A program made the position numbers and the translations under genes. From assembly GCF_017161445.1 (NCBI RefSeq), contig NZ_CP071060.1, positions 1,922,001 to 1,986,000 of the forward strand: a stretch of DNA of 64,000 nucleotides. Reading direction: 5' to 3'. The notes under the pieces are model-generated. The model saw only the letters and a program-made list of their open reading frames with translations, was not told the DNA's origin and did no database searches. Source of the DNA: Niveibacterium microcysteis. GTDB taxonomy: Bacteria > Pseudomonadota > Gammaproteobacteria > Burkholderiales > Rhodocyclaceae. Below, one piece after another: positions 53,352-62,071 of the stretch; the first letter of the stretch is position 1; each line of letters starts with the position of its first letter.

Positions 53352-54896
53352 TCAGTGCCCTGAGGCGCCACGTGCGCCGAAGGGCGGCCGTGCCATCCAT
53401 GCCACGAGGATCAGCGCGCCCATGATCGCGCCGGACAGCATCATCAGGTCGTTGGTGGCCATCAGATGCGCTTGCCCGGTGACGACGCGGTCGACCTGAG
53501 CCAGCGCTCCGGTGCGGTCGCCGATCAGGCTTTGCCACTGACTCAGGTAAAGGTCGGTTGCCGGGTTGCCCGGATTGAAGTTCTCCGACAGCTGGGCGTG
53601 GTGCAGGGTGGTGCGGTGATCCCACAGCGACACCATCACCGCAGTACCGAAACTCGACCCGATGTTGCGCATGAAGCTCTGCAGGCCCGACGCTGCCGCC
53701 ATGTCGGCCGGAGCGATGCCCGAGAGACTGATCGTGAACAGCGGCAGGAAGAAGCAGCTGATCCCCAGGCCGATGAAGAGTCGCGCAAGACCGAGCGTCC
53801 AGAAGTCAACATCCGGCGTGAAACGCGCGCTCCAGACCGAACTGGCGGCGAACACCAGCATGCCGAAGGTCACCACGTAGCGCGCATCGGTGCGGTGGAT
53901 GTTGGCGCCCAGCACCGGGCCCAGCATGACGCCGAACACGCCGGAGAACGCGATCACCTTGCCAGCCCACAGCGGTGTGTAGCCGACCTCGCTTTGCAGC
54001 CACAACGGTTGCACGACCACGACGCCGAAGTAGGCCACCATGCCGATCGTGATGCAGGCAACGCCGATTGAATAGTTGCGATGGCGGAACATGCGCAGAT
54101 CGACCAGCGGGTGCTTTTCGCCCAGTTCCCAGATGACGAGGAAGGTGAGCGCGACAAACGAGATCAGTCCGAGCGTGATGATCTCGGGCGATTCGAACCA
54201 GTCAAGCTCGTTGCCCCGATCCAGCAGCACCTGCAGCGCGCCCACGCCGACCACCAGCAGCGCGAGGCCGATGCGGTCGAGCGGTAGCTGCATGCGTGGT
54301 GTTTCGCGCTTGCGCAGCAAGCTCCACGACATGCCAGCGACCAGCAGCCCGAAGGGCAGGTTGATCAGGAACACCCAGTGCCACGAGTAGTGCTCGGTGA
54401 TCCAGCCGCCGGCAAGGGGGCCGACGATTGGCGCCAGGATGGTGGTCATCGCCCAGAGCCCCATTGCCATGCCGCGCCGGTTCGGTGGATAGATGCTCGC
54501 CATCAGCGTTTGTGACAACGGGATCATCGCCGCCCCGAACGCGCCCTGGGCGACCCGCGCGACAACCAGCATCGGGAAGCTGAATGCAAGGCCGCACACC
54601 AGTGACGTTGCAGTGAACAGCAGCGTCGCGGTGACGAACATGCGTACTTGGCCATAACGCAACGCGAGCCAGCCCGTCATCGGCAACAGGATCGCCTCCG
54701 ACACCGCGTAGGAGGTGATTACCCAAGTTGCCTGTGTGTAGCTGACACCCAGATCACCGGCGATGGTGGGCACCGACACATTCGCGATCGTCAGATCGAG
54801 AATGTTCATGAAGGAGCCGAGCCCGAGTGCGATCGTCGCCAGGATCAGCTGGCCGACGCTCAGTGGCGCCGGTTCGCTGCGACCGTCCAGACTCAT
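53352..54896 (-). CDS. emrB: DHA2-family drug:proton antiporter (EmrB type)
   Basis: A 514-residue, 14-helix major facilitator transporter. The DHA2 motifs are visible: GWLALRYGQVRMF in the first cytoplasmic loop and APIVGPLAGGWITEHYSWHW for antiporters. With EmrA and an outer-membrane channel it exports hydrophobic toxic compounds. Its start overlaps the stop of emrA by ATGA. Its end is 10 bases from the convergent SDR gene. Confidence 0.95.
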   Translation of the reverse strand: MSLDGRSEPAPLSVGQLILATIALGLGSFMNILDLTIANVSVPTIAGDLGVSYTQATWVITSYAVSEAILLPMTGWLALRYGQVRMFVTATLLFTATSLVCGLAFSFPMLVVARVAQGAFGAAMIPLSQTLMASIYPPNRRGMAMGLWAMTTILAPIVGPLAGGWITEHYSWHWVFLINLPFGLLVAGMSWSLLRKRETPRMQLPLDRIGLALLVVGVGALQVLLDRGNELDWFESPEIITLGLISFVALTFLVIWELGEKHPLVDLRMFRHRNYSIGVACITIGMVAYFGVVVVQPLWLQSEVGYTPLWAGKVIAFSGVFGVMLGPVLGANIHRTDARYVVTFGMLVFAASSVWSARFTPDVDFWTLGLARLFIGLGISCFFLPLFTISLSGIAPADMAAASGLQSFMRNIGSSFGTAVMVSLWDHRTTLHHAQLSENFNPGNPATDLYLSQWQSLIGDRTGALAQVDRVVTGQAHLMATNDLMMLSGAIMGALILVAWMARPPFGARGASGH

Positions 54897-56137
54897 TTGC
54901 GTGCGTCGCTCGCGCGGTTGGCGGCAATGATGCGTGCAATGCGGACATCCGCCTCGCGGGCCTGGGCGGCAAACACGTCGGTCTGCTGCGGTGATCCGCT
55001 GCGCACCGCCCGCGCCAGCACCTCACCGTTGCGCGAATGCGTATCGAGCGTGGCATGCATCGACAGCCCGACTCGAAGCGGGTGATCCGCCGTCTCGGCG
55101 GGGTTCAGGGCGATGCGCACCGGTACGCGCTGCACGATCTTGATCCAGTTGCCGGACGCGTTCTGAGCCGGCAGTACGCTGAACACGCCGCCGGTGCCTG
55201 ACGCGAGGCCGACCACGTGGCCTTCGAACTGCACCGAGCTGCCATAGAGATCGGATTTCAACGTAACCGGCTGGCCAATGCGTACGTCCGCAAGCTCGGT
55301 CTCCTTGAAGTTCGCCTCCACCCACATTTGGTCCGGTGGAACGATCGTCATCATCGGCGCGCCTGCGGCCACGCGGGCACCGACCTGCACCGTACGCTTC
55401 GCGATATGGCCGCTTACCGGCGCCACGATCGTCGTGCGTGCCAGCGCAAGCCACGCATCGCGTACCTTGGCCGCTGCCGCGGCGACGCGCGGGTGCCCTT
55501 CGAGCGAGGTATTGTCGACCAGCGCCTGAGCGCCGGCGCGCTGTTGCTGCGCTTGTTCAAGGCCGGACTCCGCCTCGGTCACCGCCGCGCGTGCCGCCAG
55601 TTGGGCGGCTTCGGCGTTTTGCAGTGCTGTCTTTGCGGCCTGCAGTGCTTCCGGCGAGATGAACTTGTCGCGTTGCAGCTTCTCGCGCCGCGCGTACTCG
55701 TCCCGTGCCTGCTGCAGTGCTATCTGGGCCTGTTCGGCCTGGTAGCGCATGCGCTCGATATCGGCACGGCGCTGCGAGACCTGCGCGGCGGACTGGTTTT
55801 CGCCGAGGTAAAGGCCGCGTACGCCGCGCACGGCGTCAGCCAGCGCGGCTTCTGCCGCCTGCAGGGCGACACGGGCGTCCGCATCGTCCAGGCGGACCAG
55901 CGGTTGCCCGGCCCGCACGAAGTCGGTGTCGTCGGCCAACACTGCACTGACGCTGCCGCTGACCTGCGGCGCAATCTGCACCAAGTTGCCGCCGACGTAG
56001 GCGTTATCCGTTGAAACGTAGAACCGACCGTGCAACGCCCAGTAGGCAGCAAAGCTGATTGCGGCAAGCCCGAACAGGCCTGCGACCATGCGCAGGGCGC
56101 GCTTTCGCGGGGCGCCGTTGCCTTGTTGCTGGCTCAT
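54893..56137 (-). CDS. emrA: Periplasmic adaptor of the EmrAB pump (HlyD/EmrA type)
   Basis: The ATG at 56137 (GAGGT 7 bases upstream) gives 414 residues. One membrane helix (MVAGLFGLAAISFAAYWALH) is followed by the EmrA start FYVSTDNAYVGGNLVQIAPQ. A long coiled-coil hairpin and the lipoyl halves (APVSGHIAKRTVQVGARVAA) follow. It links EmrB to an outer-membrane channel. The start overlaps the marR stop by ATGA, making a marR-emrA-emrB operon. Confidence 0.94.
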   Translation of the reverse strand: MSQQQGNGAPRKRALRMVAGLFGLAAISFAAYWALHGRFYVSTDNAYVGGNLVQIAPQVSGSVSAVLADDTDFVRAGQPLVRLDDADARVALQAAEAALADAVRGVRGLYLGENQSAAQVSQRRADIERMRYQAEQAQIALQQARDEYARREKLQRDKFISPEALQAAKTALQNAEAAQLAARAAVTEAESGLEQAQQQRAGAQALVDNTSLEGHPRVAAAAAKVRDAWLALARTTIVAPVSGHIAKRTVQVGARVAAGAPMMTIVPPDQMWVEANFKETELADVRIGQPVTLKSDLYGSSVQFEGHVVGLASGTGGVFSVLPAQNASGNWIKIVQRVPVRIALNPAETADHPLRVGLSMHATLDTHSRNGEVLARAVRSGSPQQTDVFAAQAREADVRIARIIAANRASDARK

Positions 56138-56667
56138 TTGTGCACCTCGTTGCAGCGAGCGGCGTCCGCGCCGGGCAGTTGTTCCATATGGCGTGTCCAT
56201 TTGCGCAGTTGCGCCGCGAGCGCAGCGACATCGCCGCCGCCTGCCGGCGGCACCAATTCGCCATAGAGGCGCCAGATCTGCGGGAAGATCGCGCGAACGC
56301 GCTCGATGCCCTGCGCCGTCATGCGGATATCGATCGAACGCCGGTCGACCGCGCTAGGGACGCGTTCCACCCAACCGCCGGCCACAAGTTCGTCGGTCAG
56401 CCTGGTCATGTGCGGCCGCGAGAGGCACACCGCCTGACTGACGCGCGACGGGTTGTCGGTAGCGTCGTCCGCGCTGTAGATCGACATCAGCACCGACCAC
56501 GCGGTGCTGTTGAGGCCGTGCGAGTGCATCAGCGCATCCACATGCTCTTGGATGCCGCGGGCGAGGTGCGTCACGAGGCGCAGCAACATCACTTCCGGAT
56601 ACGGCAGATCCGGGTGCTGCGCGCGCACGGCATCGATGCGCGCCTGGTAGTGGTCGAATGGGATCAT
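56134..56667 (-). CDS. MarR-family repressor of the emrAB operon
   Basis: A 177-residue MarR-type winged helix protein: LNSTAWSVLMSIYSADDATD, then CLSRPHMTRLTDELVAGGWV and the wing VDRRSIDIRMTAQG. It is the first gene of the operon with emrA and emrB. A perfect palindrome lies 11 bases before its start codon, so it should repress itself and the pump until a phenolic or similar ligand binds. Confidence 0.93.
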   Translation of the reverse strand: MIPFDHYQARIDAVRAQHPDLPYPEVMLLRLVTHLARGIQEHVDALMHSHGLNSTAWSVLMSIYSADDATDNPSRVSQAVCLSRPHMTRLTDELVAGGWVERVPSAVDRRSIDIRMTAQGIERVRAIFPQIWRLYGELVPPAGGGDVAALAAQLRKWTRHMEQLPGADAARCNEVHK

Positions 56668-56677
56668 GTTGGGGTAG

Positions 56678-56697
56678 ATAGTTACTTTGGTAACTAT
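56678..56697. promoter_or_regulatory. Perfect palindromic operator for the MarR repressor
   Basis: ATAGTTAC-TTTG-GTAACTAT is a perfect 8+8 inverted repeat in an AT-rich patch, immediately upstream of marR. Size and place fit a MarR dimer site that covers the operon's promoter or transcript start. Confidence 0.8.
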
Positions 56698-56809
56698 TTT
56701 TGCATGAGCCCGGCTACTTGTCCAAACCGTGTGTTGCCGATCATCTGGGTGCCGCGAACGGGCGATCTGCTAGGCTCGCGCCCGTGCCGCCAGAACCGGA
56801 GTCTTACGT

Positions 56810-59260
56810 TTGACCGAGTATCGCCCTGTCAGTGAGCCGCAGACCTGCTACCACTGCGGCCTTCCGATTGCGCCGGGGACGCAGATCTTCGTTTCCATCG
56901 ACGGTGTGCCGCGCGCCATGTGCTGCGCGGGTTGCGAAGCTGTGGCGAGCGCCATCGTTGCCGGTGGTCTGGCGGATTACTACCGCCACCGCGATGCCTT
57001 GCCGGAGGCCCGCCGCGAGGCGATGCCGGCCGAACTCAAGAACCTCGGTCTGTTTGACCATGCGGAGTTTCAGAAGGGCTTCGTGCGCGAGATTGGCGAG
57101 CATGAGCGCGAGGCGGATCTGATCCTCGAAGGCATCACCTGTGCCGCGTGTGTGTGGCTCAACGAGCAGCATCTCGCACGCCAGCCGGGGGTGACGGCAG
57201 TGCAGGTCAACTACGCCACCCGCCGCGCGCGGGTGCGCTGGGACCCGGCGCAGACCAAGTTGTCCGAGGTGCTGGCCGCGATTGCCTCGATTGGGTATCG
57301 GGCCCACCCCTACGACGCTCGCAAGAGCGAACAACTTGCGGTCAAGGAGCGGCGCACCGCGCTGTGGCGCCTGCTGGTCGCCGGCCTCGGCATGATGCAG
57401 GTGATGATGTACGCCTTTCCGGTGTACATCGCGCGCGATGGCGACATGACGCCCGACGTGCTGTTCCTGATGCGGTGGGCGAGCCTGGCGCTGACGCTGC
57501 CGGTGGTGCTGTATTCGGCGGCACCGTTCTTCCAGCACGCCTGGCGCGACATCAAGCTGCGTCGCTTGGGCATGGATGTGCCGGTGGCGCTAGGCGTCGG
57601 TGCAGCGTTTATCGCAAGTCTGTGGGCCACCTTGGTGGGCGGCGGCGAGGTGTATTTCGACTCGGTCACGATGTTCGTCTTCTTCCTCCTGTGTGGCCGC
57701 TTTCTTGAAATGGTGGCGCGCCAACGCGCAGTGCGCGGTGCCGAGGAACTTGGGCGTGTCGTGCCGACCTTCGCGGCACGCTTCACGAACTGGCCTGCGA
57801 GCCAGACTGAGGACGTTCCGGTCATCTCGCTCGCCGCTGGCGACATGTTGCGCATCAAGCCCGGCGAGGCCATTCCGGCCGACGGCACGGTGGTCGAAGG
57901 GCAGAGCGAAGCCGATGAATCCTGGCTCACCGGCGAGAGCCGTGCGGTGCCGAAGGGCGTTGGCGACCGGGTCGCCTGCGGCAGCATCAACGGCAGCGGG
58001 CCGTTGGTGCTGCGTGCCGAGCATGTCGGTGAGGAAACGCGAATCGCATCGATCCGTCGCTTGATGGAACGTGCTTCCGCGGAGCGCCCTCGTATCGTCG
58101 AACAGGCAGACGCCTTTGCTGCGCGCTTTGTTCTGGCGCTGATTGTTTTGGCCGCCGGCGCCGGGCTTTATTGGTGGATCGTCGAACCATCGCGCGCGAT
58201 CTGGATCTTCGCTTCGGTACTGGTGGTGAGTTGTCCGTGTGCGTTGTCGCTGGCCACGCCTGTCGCGCTGACGGTTGCGACCGATGCGTTGGCCCGGGTT
58301 GGCCTGCTGGTCACTCGCGGTCATGCCATCGAAACCCTGGCGCGTGCAGACCTGTTTGCATTCGACAAGACCGGCACCCTGACGCAGGGGCGTTTGACCT
58401 TGGCTGGTGTTCGTCAGGCGCCCGGCGAATTGAATGCGCTTGCCGTTGCGGCGGCGCTGGAGCAGGCGTCAGAGCATTTGATCGGCCGCGCGGTCGTCCG
58501 TGCGGCGACTGGGGCTCAGCCGGTGAACGTGGATGGTCTCCGTTCAGTGCCGGGGCGGGGCGTGGAAGGCAATCTTGCCGGCGAGCGTTTGCGGGTCGGC
58601 AATCGCGGCTTCGTCGAGGAGGTTGCAGGCAAAGCGCCGTCCTGGGTCGAACTGGACTCTGCCCTGACAACGGTCTACCTGGGTGGCGAGCGCGGCTGGC
58701 GGGCACAGTTTTCGTTCGACGACGCGTTGCGTCCGGATGCGGTGGCGCTTCTCGCGGGGCTGGCGTCCGACGGCGCGACGCTCGCGATGCTCAGCGGGGA
58801 TTCACCTGACGCGGTGCGTGGCGTCGCCCGCCAACTCAATCTTCCGGATGCTCGTGGCGGATTGCTGCCGGAGGATAAGCACGAGGCCGTCCGCAGTTGG
58901 CAGGCGGGGGGGCGGACAGTGGCGATGGTGGGTGATGGCATCAACGATGCGCCGGTCCTCGCGCAAGCCCACGTCTCGGTTGCGATTGGCAGCGGTACCG
59001 AACTGGCACGCACCCAGGCGGACTTGATCCTGCTTGGCGAGACGCTTCGTCCTCTGTTGGTCGGGCGGCACGTTGCGAAGCGCACGCTCGCCGTTATCCG
59101 GCAGAATCTGGCGTGGTCCTTCGCGTACAACGTGCTGGCAATCCCTGCGGCGATGTCGGGTTGGGTGACGCCCTGGATGGCAGGGATCGGTATGTCGGCG
59201 AGTTCGCTCTTGGTGGTGTTGAACGCGCTTCGCCTGCGACGGACCAGCCATCACCACTGA
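56810..59260 (+). CDS. ccoI: Copper-transporting P-type ATPase for cbb3 oxidase assembly
   Basis: An 816-residue P1B ATPase. The N-terminus has the CcoI-type cysteine cluster (CYHCGLPI, MCCAGCEA) and a metal-binding domain with ITCAACVWLNE. Eight membrane helices, the transport motif SCPCALSLATP, the phosphorylation site DKTGTLTQG and the hinge VGDGINDAPVL follow. It moves copper needed for the CuB centre of the cbb3 oxidase. The start is TTG, with GGAG 8 bases upstream. ccoS follows and ccoNOQP lies just downstream. Confidence 0.95.
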   Translation: MTEYRPVSEPQTCYHCGLPIAPGTQIFVSIDGVPRAMCCAGCEAVASAIVAGGLADYYRHRDALPEARREAMPAELKNLGLFDHAEFQKGFVREIGEHEREADLILEGITCAACVWLNEQHLARQPGVTAVQVNYATRRARVRWDPAQTKLSEVLAAIASIGYRAHPYDARKSEQLAVKERRTALWRLLVAGLGMMQVMMYAFPVYIARDGDMTPDVLFLMRWASLALTLPVVLYSAAPFFQHAWRDIKLRRLGMDVPVALGVGAAFIASLWATLVGGGEVYFDSVTMFVFFLLCGRFLEMVARQRAVRGAEELGRVVPTFAARFTNWPASQTEDVPVISLAAGDMLRIKPGEAIPADGTVVEGQSEADESWLTGESRAVPKGVGDRVACGSINGSGPLVLRAEHVGEETRIASIRRLMERASAERPRIVEQADAFAARFVLALIVLAAGAGLYWWIVEPSRAIWIFASVLVVSCPCALSLATPVALTVATDALARVGLLVTRGHAIETLARADLFAFDKTGTLTQGRLTLAGVRQAPGELNALAVAAALEQASEHLIGRAVVRAATGAQPVNVDGLRSVPGRGVEGNLAGERLRVGNRGFVEEVAGKAPSWVELDSALTTVYLGGERGWRAQFSFDDALRPDAVALLAGLASDGATLAMLSGDSPDAVRGVARQLNLPDARGGLLPEDKHEAVRSWQAGGRTVAMVGDGINDAPVLAQAHVSVAIGSGTELARTQADLILLGETLRPLLVGRHVAKRTLAVIRQNLAWSFAYNVLAIPAAMSGWVTPWMAGIGMSASSLLVVLNALRLRRTSHHH

Positions 59261-59285
59261 AACGGCCCGGGGGAGGGGCGCACGG

Positions 59286-59486
59286 GTGGAAATTCTCTAT
59301 TTGCTGATTCCGTTGTCGGTCGTGCTGGTCTTCTTGATCGGCGTCGTCTTGTGGTGGTCGGTGCGTTCGGGTCAGTTCGATGACCTGGAGGGCCCCGGTT
59401 ATAGGGTGCTGATGGATGACGATTCGGCTCCGAAACCCGAAGGAACAACCCCGAAAGATGATGCGTTGCATCAAACGCAACAGTAG
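59286..59486 (+). CDS. ccoS: cbb3 oxidase maturation protein CcoS
   Basis: A 66-residue protein with one membrane helix (LLIPLSVVLVFLIGVVLWW) followed by the CcoS hallmark WSVRSGQFDDLEGPGYRVL. CcoS is needed for insertion of haem and copper into CcoN. The start is GTG with GGAGGGG upstream, 25 bases after ccoI. The tail after the core is longer and more charged than needed. Confidence 0.93.
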   Translation: MEILYLLIPLSVVLVFLIGVVLWWSVRSGQFDDLEGPGYRVLMDDDSAPKPEGTTPKDDALHQTQQ

Positions 59487-59499
59487 TCGCCGGTACCCG

Positions 59500-59513
59500 T
59501 TGACCTCTGTCAA
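59500..59513 (+). promoter_or_regulatory. FNR-type box of a predicted small RNA promoter
   Basis: TTGAC-CTCT-GTCAA is a perfect inverted repeat with the FNR core TTGA-N6-TCAA. Its centre (59506.5) is exactly 41.5 bases before A59548. A -10-like GATACT occupies 59536-59541, the expected -12 to -7 positions for that start. The arrangement is that of a class II FNR-activated promoter. Confidence 0.65.
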
Positions 59514-59547
59514 TGCAGCGAGGCAGCTCTCCGCGGATACTGTTCGC

Positions 59548-59649
59548 AACTGAGTGAGTGGGGCCGCAAAGCCCGTCGGGCTTGCTTGTCCCCGCTCGGT
59601 ACTGTCTCTCTGTTGGGGTTGGGGGTGCGCTGTTGCGCACCCTTTTTTT
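59548..59649 (+). ncRNA. Candidate FNR-controlled small RNA between ccoS and ccoN
   Basis: From the predicted start, the roughly 100-base transcript can fold into a nested 5' structure. The outer stem GAGTGGGG / CCCCGCTC (59556-59563 and 59590-59597) has one G-U pair; the inner hairpin AAGCCC-GTC-GGGCTT spans 59569-59583. An unpaired CU-rich stretch (59598-59622, containing CTGTCTCTCTGTT) follows, then a strong terminator. This is the usual plan of Hfq-type regulatory RNAs, where the unpaired CU-rich part could pair with ribosome sites. It could instead be the 3' end of the ccoIS message. Confidence 0.55.
59623..59649 (+). terminator. Strong rho-independent terminator
   Basis: GGGTGCGC-TGTT-GCGCACCC is a perfect 8-base-pair stem followed by seven T residues. 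It ends the candidate small RNA and any ccoIS read-through. Confidence 0.92.
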
Positions 59650-59702
59650 GTCGACCCTCCGCCACAGCGCTGTTAAAATTTGCAGTGCAACACTACCGCC
59701 AG

Positions 59703-59716
59703 TTGATGGTGGTCAA
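59703..59716 (+). promoter_or_regulatory. FNR-type box of the ccoNOQP promoter
   Basis: TTGAT-GGTG-GTCAA differs from the FNR/Anr consensus at one position. A -10-like TAACAT lies at 59738-59743, which puts a start near 59750 and the box near -41, the class II position. This fits induction of cbb3 oxidase when oxygen is low. Confidence 0.85.
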
Positions 59717-59820
59717 GAAACAGGCGGGAACTCCCAATAACATCGCTCGCACGATGCGCCCGTTTAGTTTCAAGGGGGGTGGTGCATCGTTCTTACATTC
59801 CGCTGCTGAGGAAATCCAAG

Positions 59821-61242
59821 ATGCAATCGCAAGCGACTTACAACTATGGAGTCGTGCGGCAGTTTGCCGTCATGACCGTGGTTTGGGGGATAGTCGGCAT
59901 GCTGGTTGGGGTCATCATTGCTGCCCAACTGGTCTGGCCGGAATTGAATTTTGCCGAGTGGTTCCATTTCGGCCGTTTGCGTCCGCTTCATACAAACGCC
60001 GTGATTTTTGCGTTTGGCGGATGCGCGCTGTTTGCGACGTCTTACTACGTTGTGCAGCGTACCTGTCACACAACCTTGTTTGCGCCCGCGCTGGCTTCCT
60101 TCACCTTCTGGGGTTGGCAGCTGGTGATCGTTCTGGCTGCGATTACGCTTCCGCTCGGCATCACCTCGGGCAAAGAGTACGCGGAGCTGGAGTGGCCGAT
60201 TGACATTCTGATCACGCTGGTCTGGGTGTCCTACGCGATCGTGTTCTTCGGCACCGTTGCCAAGCGCAAGACCTCGCATATCTACGTTGCCAACTGGTTC
60301 TACGGTGGCTTCATCCTCACAGTGGCGCTGCTGCACGTGGTGAACTCGGCTGAAATCCCGGTCACCCTGTTCAAGTCCTACTCCGCTTACGCCGGTGTGC
60401 AGGACGCGATGGTGCAGTGGTGGTATGGCCATAACGCAGTCGGCTTCTTCCTGACCGCGGGCTTTCTCGGAATGATGTACTACTTCGTTCCGAAGCAGGC
60501 CGGCCGGCCGGTGTATTCCTACCGCCTGTCGGTGGTGCACTTCTGGGCGCTGATCTTCACGTACATGTGGGCGGGTCCGCACCACCTGCACTACACGGCG
60601 TTGCCTGACTGGACCCAGTCGCTGGGTATGGCTTTCTCGCTGATCCTGCTGGCGCCGAGTTGGGGCGGCATGATCAACGGCATCATGACCCTCTCGGGCG
60701 CATGGCATAAGCTGCGCGACGATCCAATCCTGAAGTTCCTCGTCACCTCGCTGGCCTTCTACGGCATGTCGACCTTCGAAGGTCCGATGATGTCGATCAA
60801 GACCGTGAATGCGCTGTCTCACTACACCGACTGGACGATTGGCCACGTGCACTCTGGCGCACTGGGTTGGGTGGCCATGGTGTCGATCGGTTCGATCTAC
60901 TACCTGCTGCCGAAACTGTGGGGCCGCAACGAGATGTATTCGACGCCGCTGGTTACGCTGCACTTCTGGGTGTCGACGATCGGTGTCGTGCTCTACATCG
61001 CCTCGATGTGGGTGGCGGGTGTGATGCAGGGCCTGATGTGGCGCGCAACGAACTCCGATGGCACGCTCACTTATGCGTTTGTCGAAGGTGTGAAGGCGAG
61101 CTATCCCTTCTGGCAGATCCGTCTGCTCGGCGGCACGCTCTTCCTCGCAGGCATGTTCATTATGTTCTACAACATGGTGCGCACGATTGCCGGCCAGAAA
61201 GCCTACAACGCTCCGGTGATCGCACCGGCAGCCGCACACTGA
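59821..61242 (+). CDS. ccoN: cbb3-type cytochrome c oxidase subunit I
   Basis: The ATG at 59821 (GAGGA ribosome site) gives 473 residues and the usual start [15 protein letters not shown]; an open GTG 14 codons earlier is rejected. It is the catalytic subunit with twelve membrane helices. Haem and copper ligands are visible in [35 protein letters not shown] and [11 protein letters not shown]. It reduces oxygen to water with high affinity and pumps protons. Confidence 0.97.
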   Translation: MQSQATYNYGVVRQFAVMTVVWGIVGMLVGVIIAAQLVWPELNFAEWFHFGRLRPLHTNAVIFAFGGCALFATSYYVVQRTCHTTLFAPALASFTFWGWQLVIVLAAITLPLGITSGKEYAELEWPIDILITLVWVSYAIVFFGTVAKRKTSHIYVANWFYGGFILTVALLHVVNSAEIPVTLFKSYSAYAGVQDAMVQWWYGHNAVGFFLTAGFLGMMYYFVPKQAGRPVYSYRLSVVHFWALIFTYMWAGPHHLHYTALPDWTQSLGMAFSLILLAPSWGGMINGIMTLSGAWHKLRDDPILKFLVTSLAFYGMSTFEGPMMSIKTVNALSHYTDWTIGHVHSGALGWVAMVSIGSIYYLLPKLWGRNEMYSTPLVTLHFWVSTIGVVLYIASMWVAGVMQGLMWRATNSDGTLTYAFVEGVKASYPFWQIRLLGGTLFLAGMFIMFYNMVRTIAGQKAYNAPVIAPAAAH

Positions 61243-61259
61243 GCCAGGAGACCTGAATC

Positions 61260-61871
61260 ATGGCAATGAATCACGAACTGGTCGAAAAGAACCTCGGCTG
61301 GCTCATCGTTCTGACCATCCTGACCGTCAGTGTTGGCGGTCTGGTCGAGATCGTTCCGCTGTTCTTCCAGAAATCAACGACCACGCCCGTCGAGGGCGTG
61401 AAGCCCTACGACCCGGTCCGTCTGGTCGGCCGTGACATCTACATCCGCGAAGGCTGCTACAACTGCCACTCGCAGATGATTCGTCCGTTCCGCGCAGAAA
61501 CCGAGCGCTATGGTCACTACTCGGTGGCAGGTGAGTTTGTGTACGACCACCCGTTCCAGTGGGGTTCCAAGCGCACCGGCCCGGATCTGGCGCGCGTGGG
61601 TGGTCGCTATTCGGATGACTGGCACAAGGTGCATCTGCGCAATCCGCGCGATGTGGTGCCGGAATCGAACATGCCTGCCTTCACCTGGCTGGATCGGCCC
61701 GTCAAGTCGGACGACATCGAGAAGAAGATGTCTGCGCTGCGTACGGTTGGCGTGCCTTACACCGATGCCGAGATCGCTGGCGCCCGCAAGCAGCTTGAGG
61801 GTGTGACCGAGCTGGATGCGCTGGTTGCGTATCTGCAAGGCATGGGCACCGCGCTGAAGAGTGTGAAGTGA
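61260..61871 (+). CDS. ccoO: cbb3-type oxidase subunit II (monohaem cytochrome c)
   Basis: A 203-residue subunit with one N-terminal membrane helix ([20 protein letters not shown]) and a single haem c site, [13 protein letters not shown]. The methionine ligand is probably in the ESNMPAF stretch. It passes electrons from CcoP to CcoN. It starts 17 bases after ccoN with AGGAG upstream and overlaps the open frame leading into ccoQ. Confidence 0.96.
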   Translation: MAMNHELVEKNLGWLIVLTILTVSVGGLVEIVPLFFQKSTTTPVEGVKPYDPVRLVGRDIYIREGCYNCHSQMIRPFRAETERYGHYSVAGEFVYDHPFQWGSKRTGPDLARVGGRYSDDWHKVHLRNPRDVVPESNMPAFTWLDRPVKSDDIEKKMSALRTVGVPYTDAEIAGARKQLEGVTELDALVAYLQGMGTALKSVK

Positions 61872-61885
61872 CGGAGGGGGCAGCC

Positions 61886-62065
61886 ATGGATGCGACGACG
61901 ATTCACTCGCTCTCTACGCTAGTCAGCTTCATCCTGTTCATCGGGATCTGCTGGTGGGCCTATAGCGGGCATTCGAAGCGCCGCTTCGATGAAGCTGCCC
62001 GGATTCCGTTCGACGACGAGGAGGGCGACGTGCATGTTGCCGCCTCGGACTCCAACAAAGGATGA
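61886..62065 (+). CDS. ccoQ: cbb3-type oxidase small subunit CcoQ
   Basis: The ATG at 61886 has GGAGGGGG upstream and gives 59 residues. One membrane helix (TLVSFILFIGICWWAY) is followed by SGHSKRRFDEAARIPFDDEE, the CcoQ hallmark. It stabilises the core complex and the link to CcoP. It lies between ccoO and ccoP in the operon. Confidence 0.92.
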   Translation: MDATTIHSLSTLVSFILFIGICWWAYSGHSKRRFDEAARIPFDDEEGDVHVAASDSNKG

Positions 62066-62071
62066 CGCATC

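Noticed and set aside
59779..59820. GTG start for ccoN 14 codons upstream of the chosen ATG
   Set aside because: The extra residues are absent from typical CcoN starts. The ATG at 59821 has a good ribosome site and gives the normal N-terminus.
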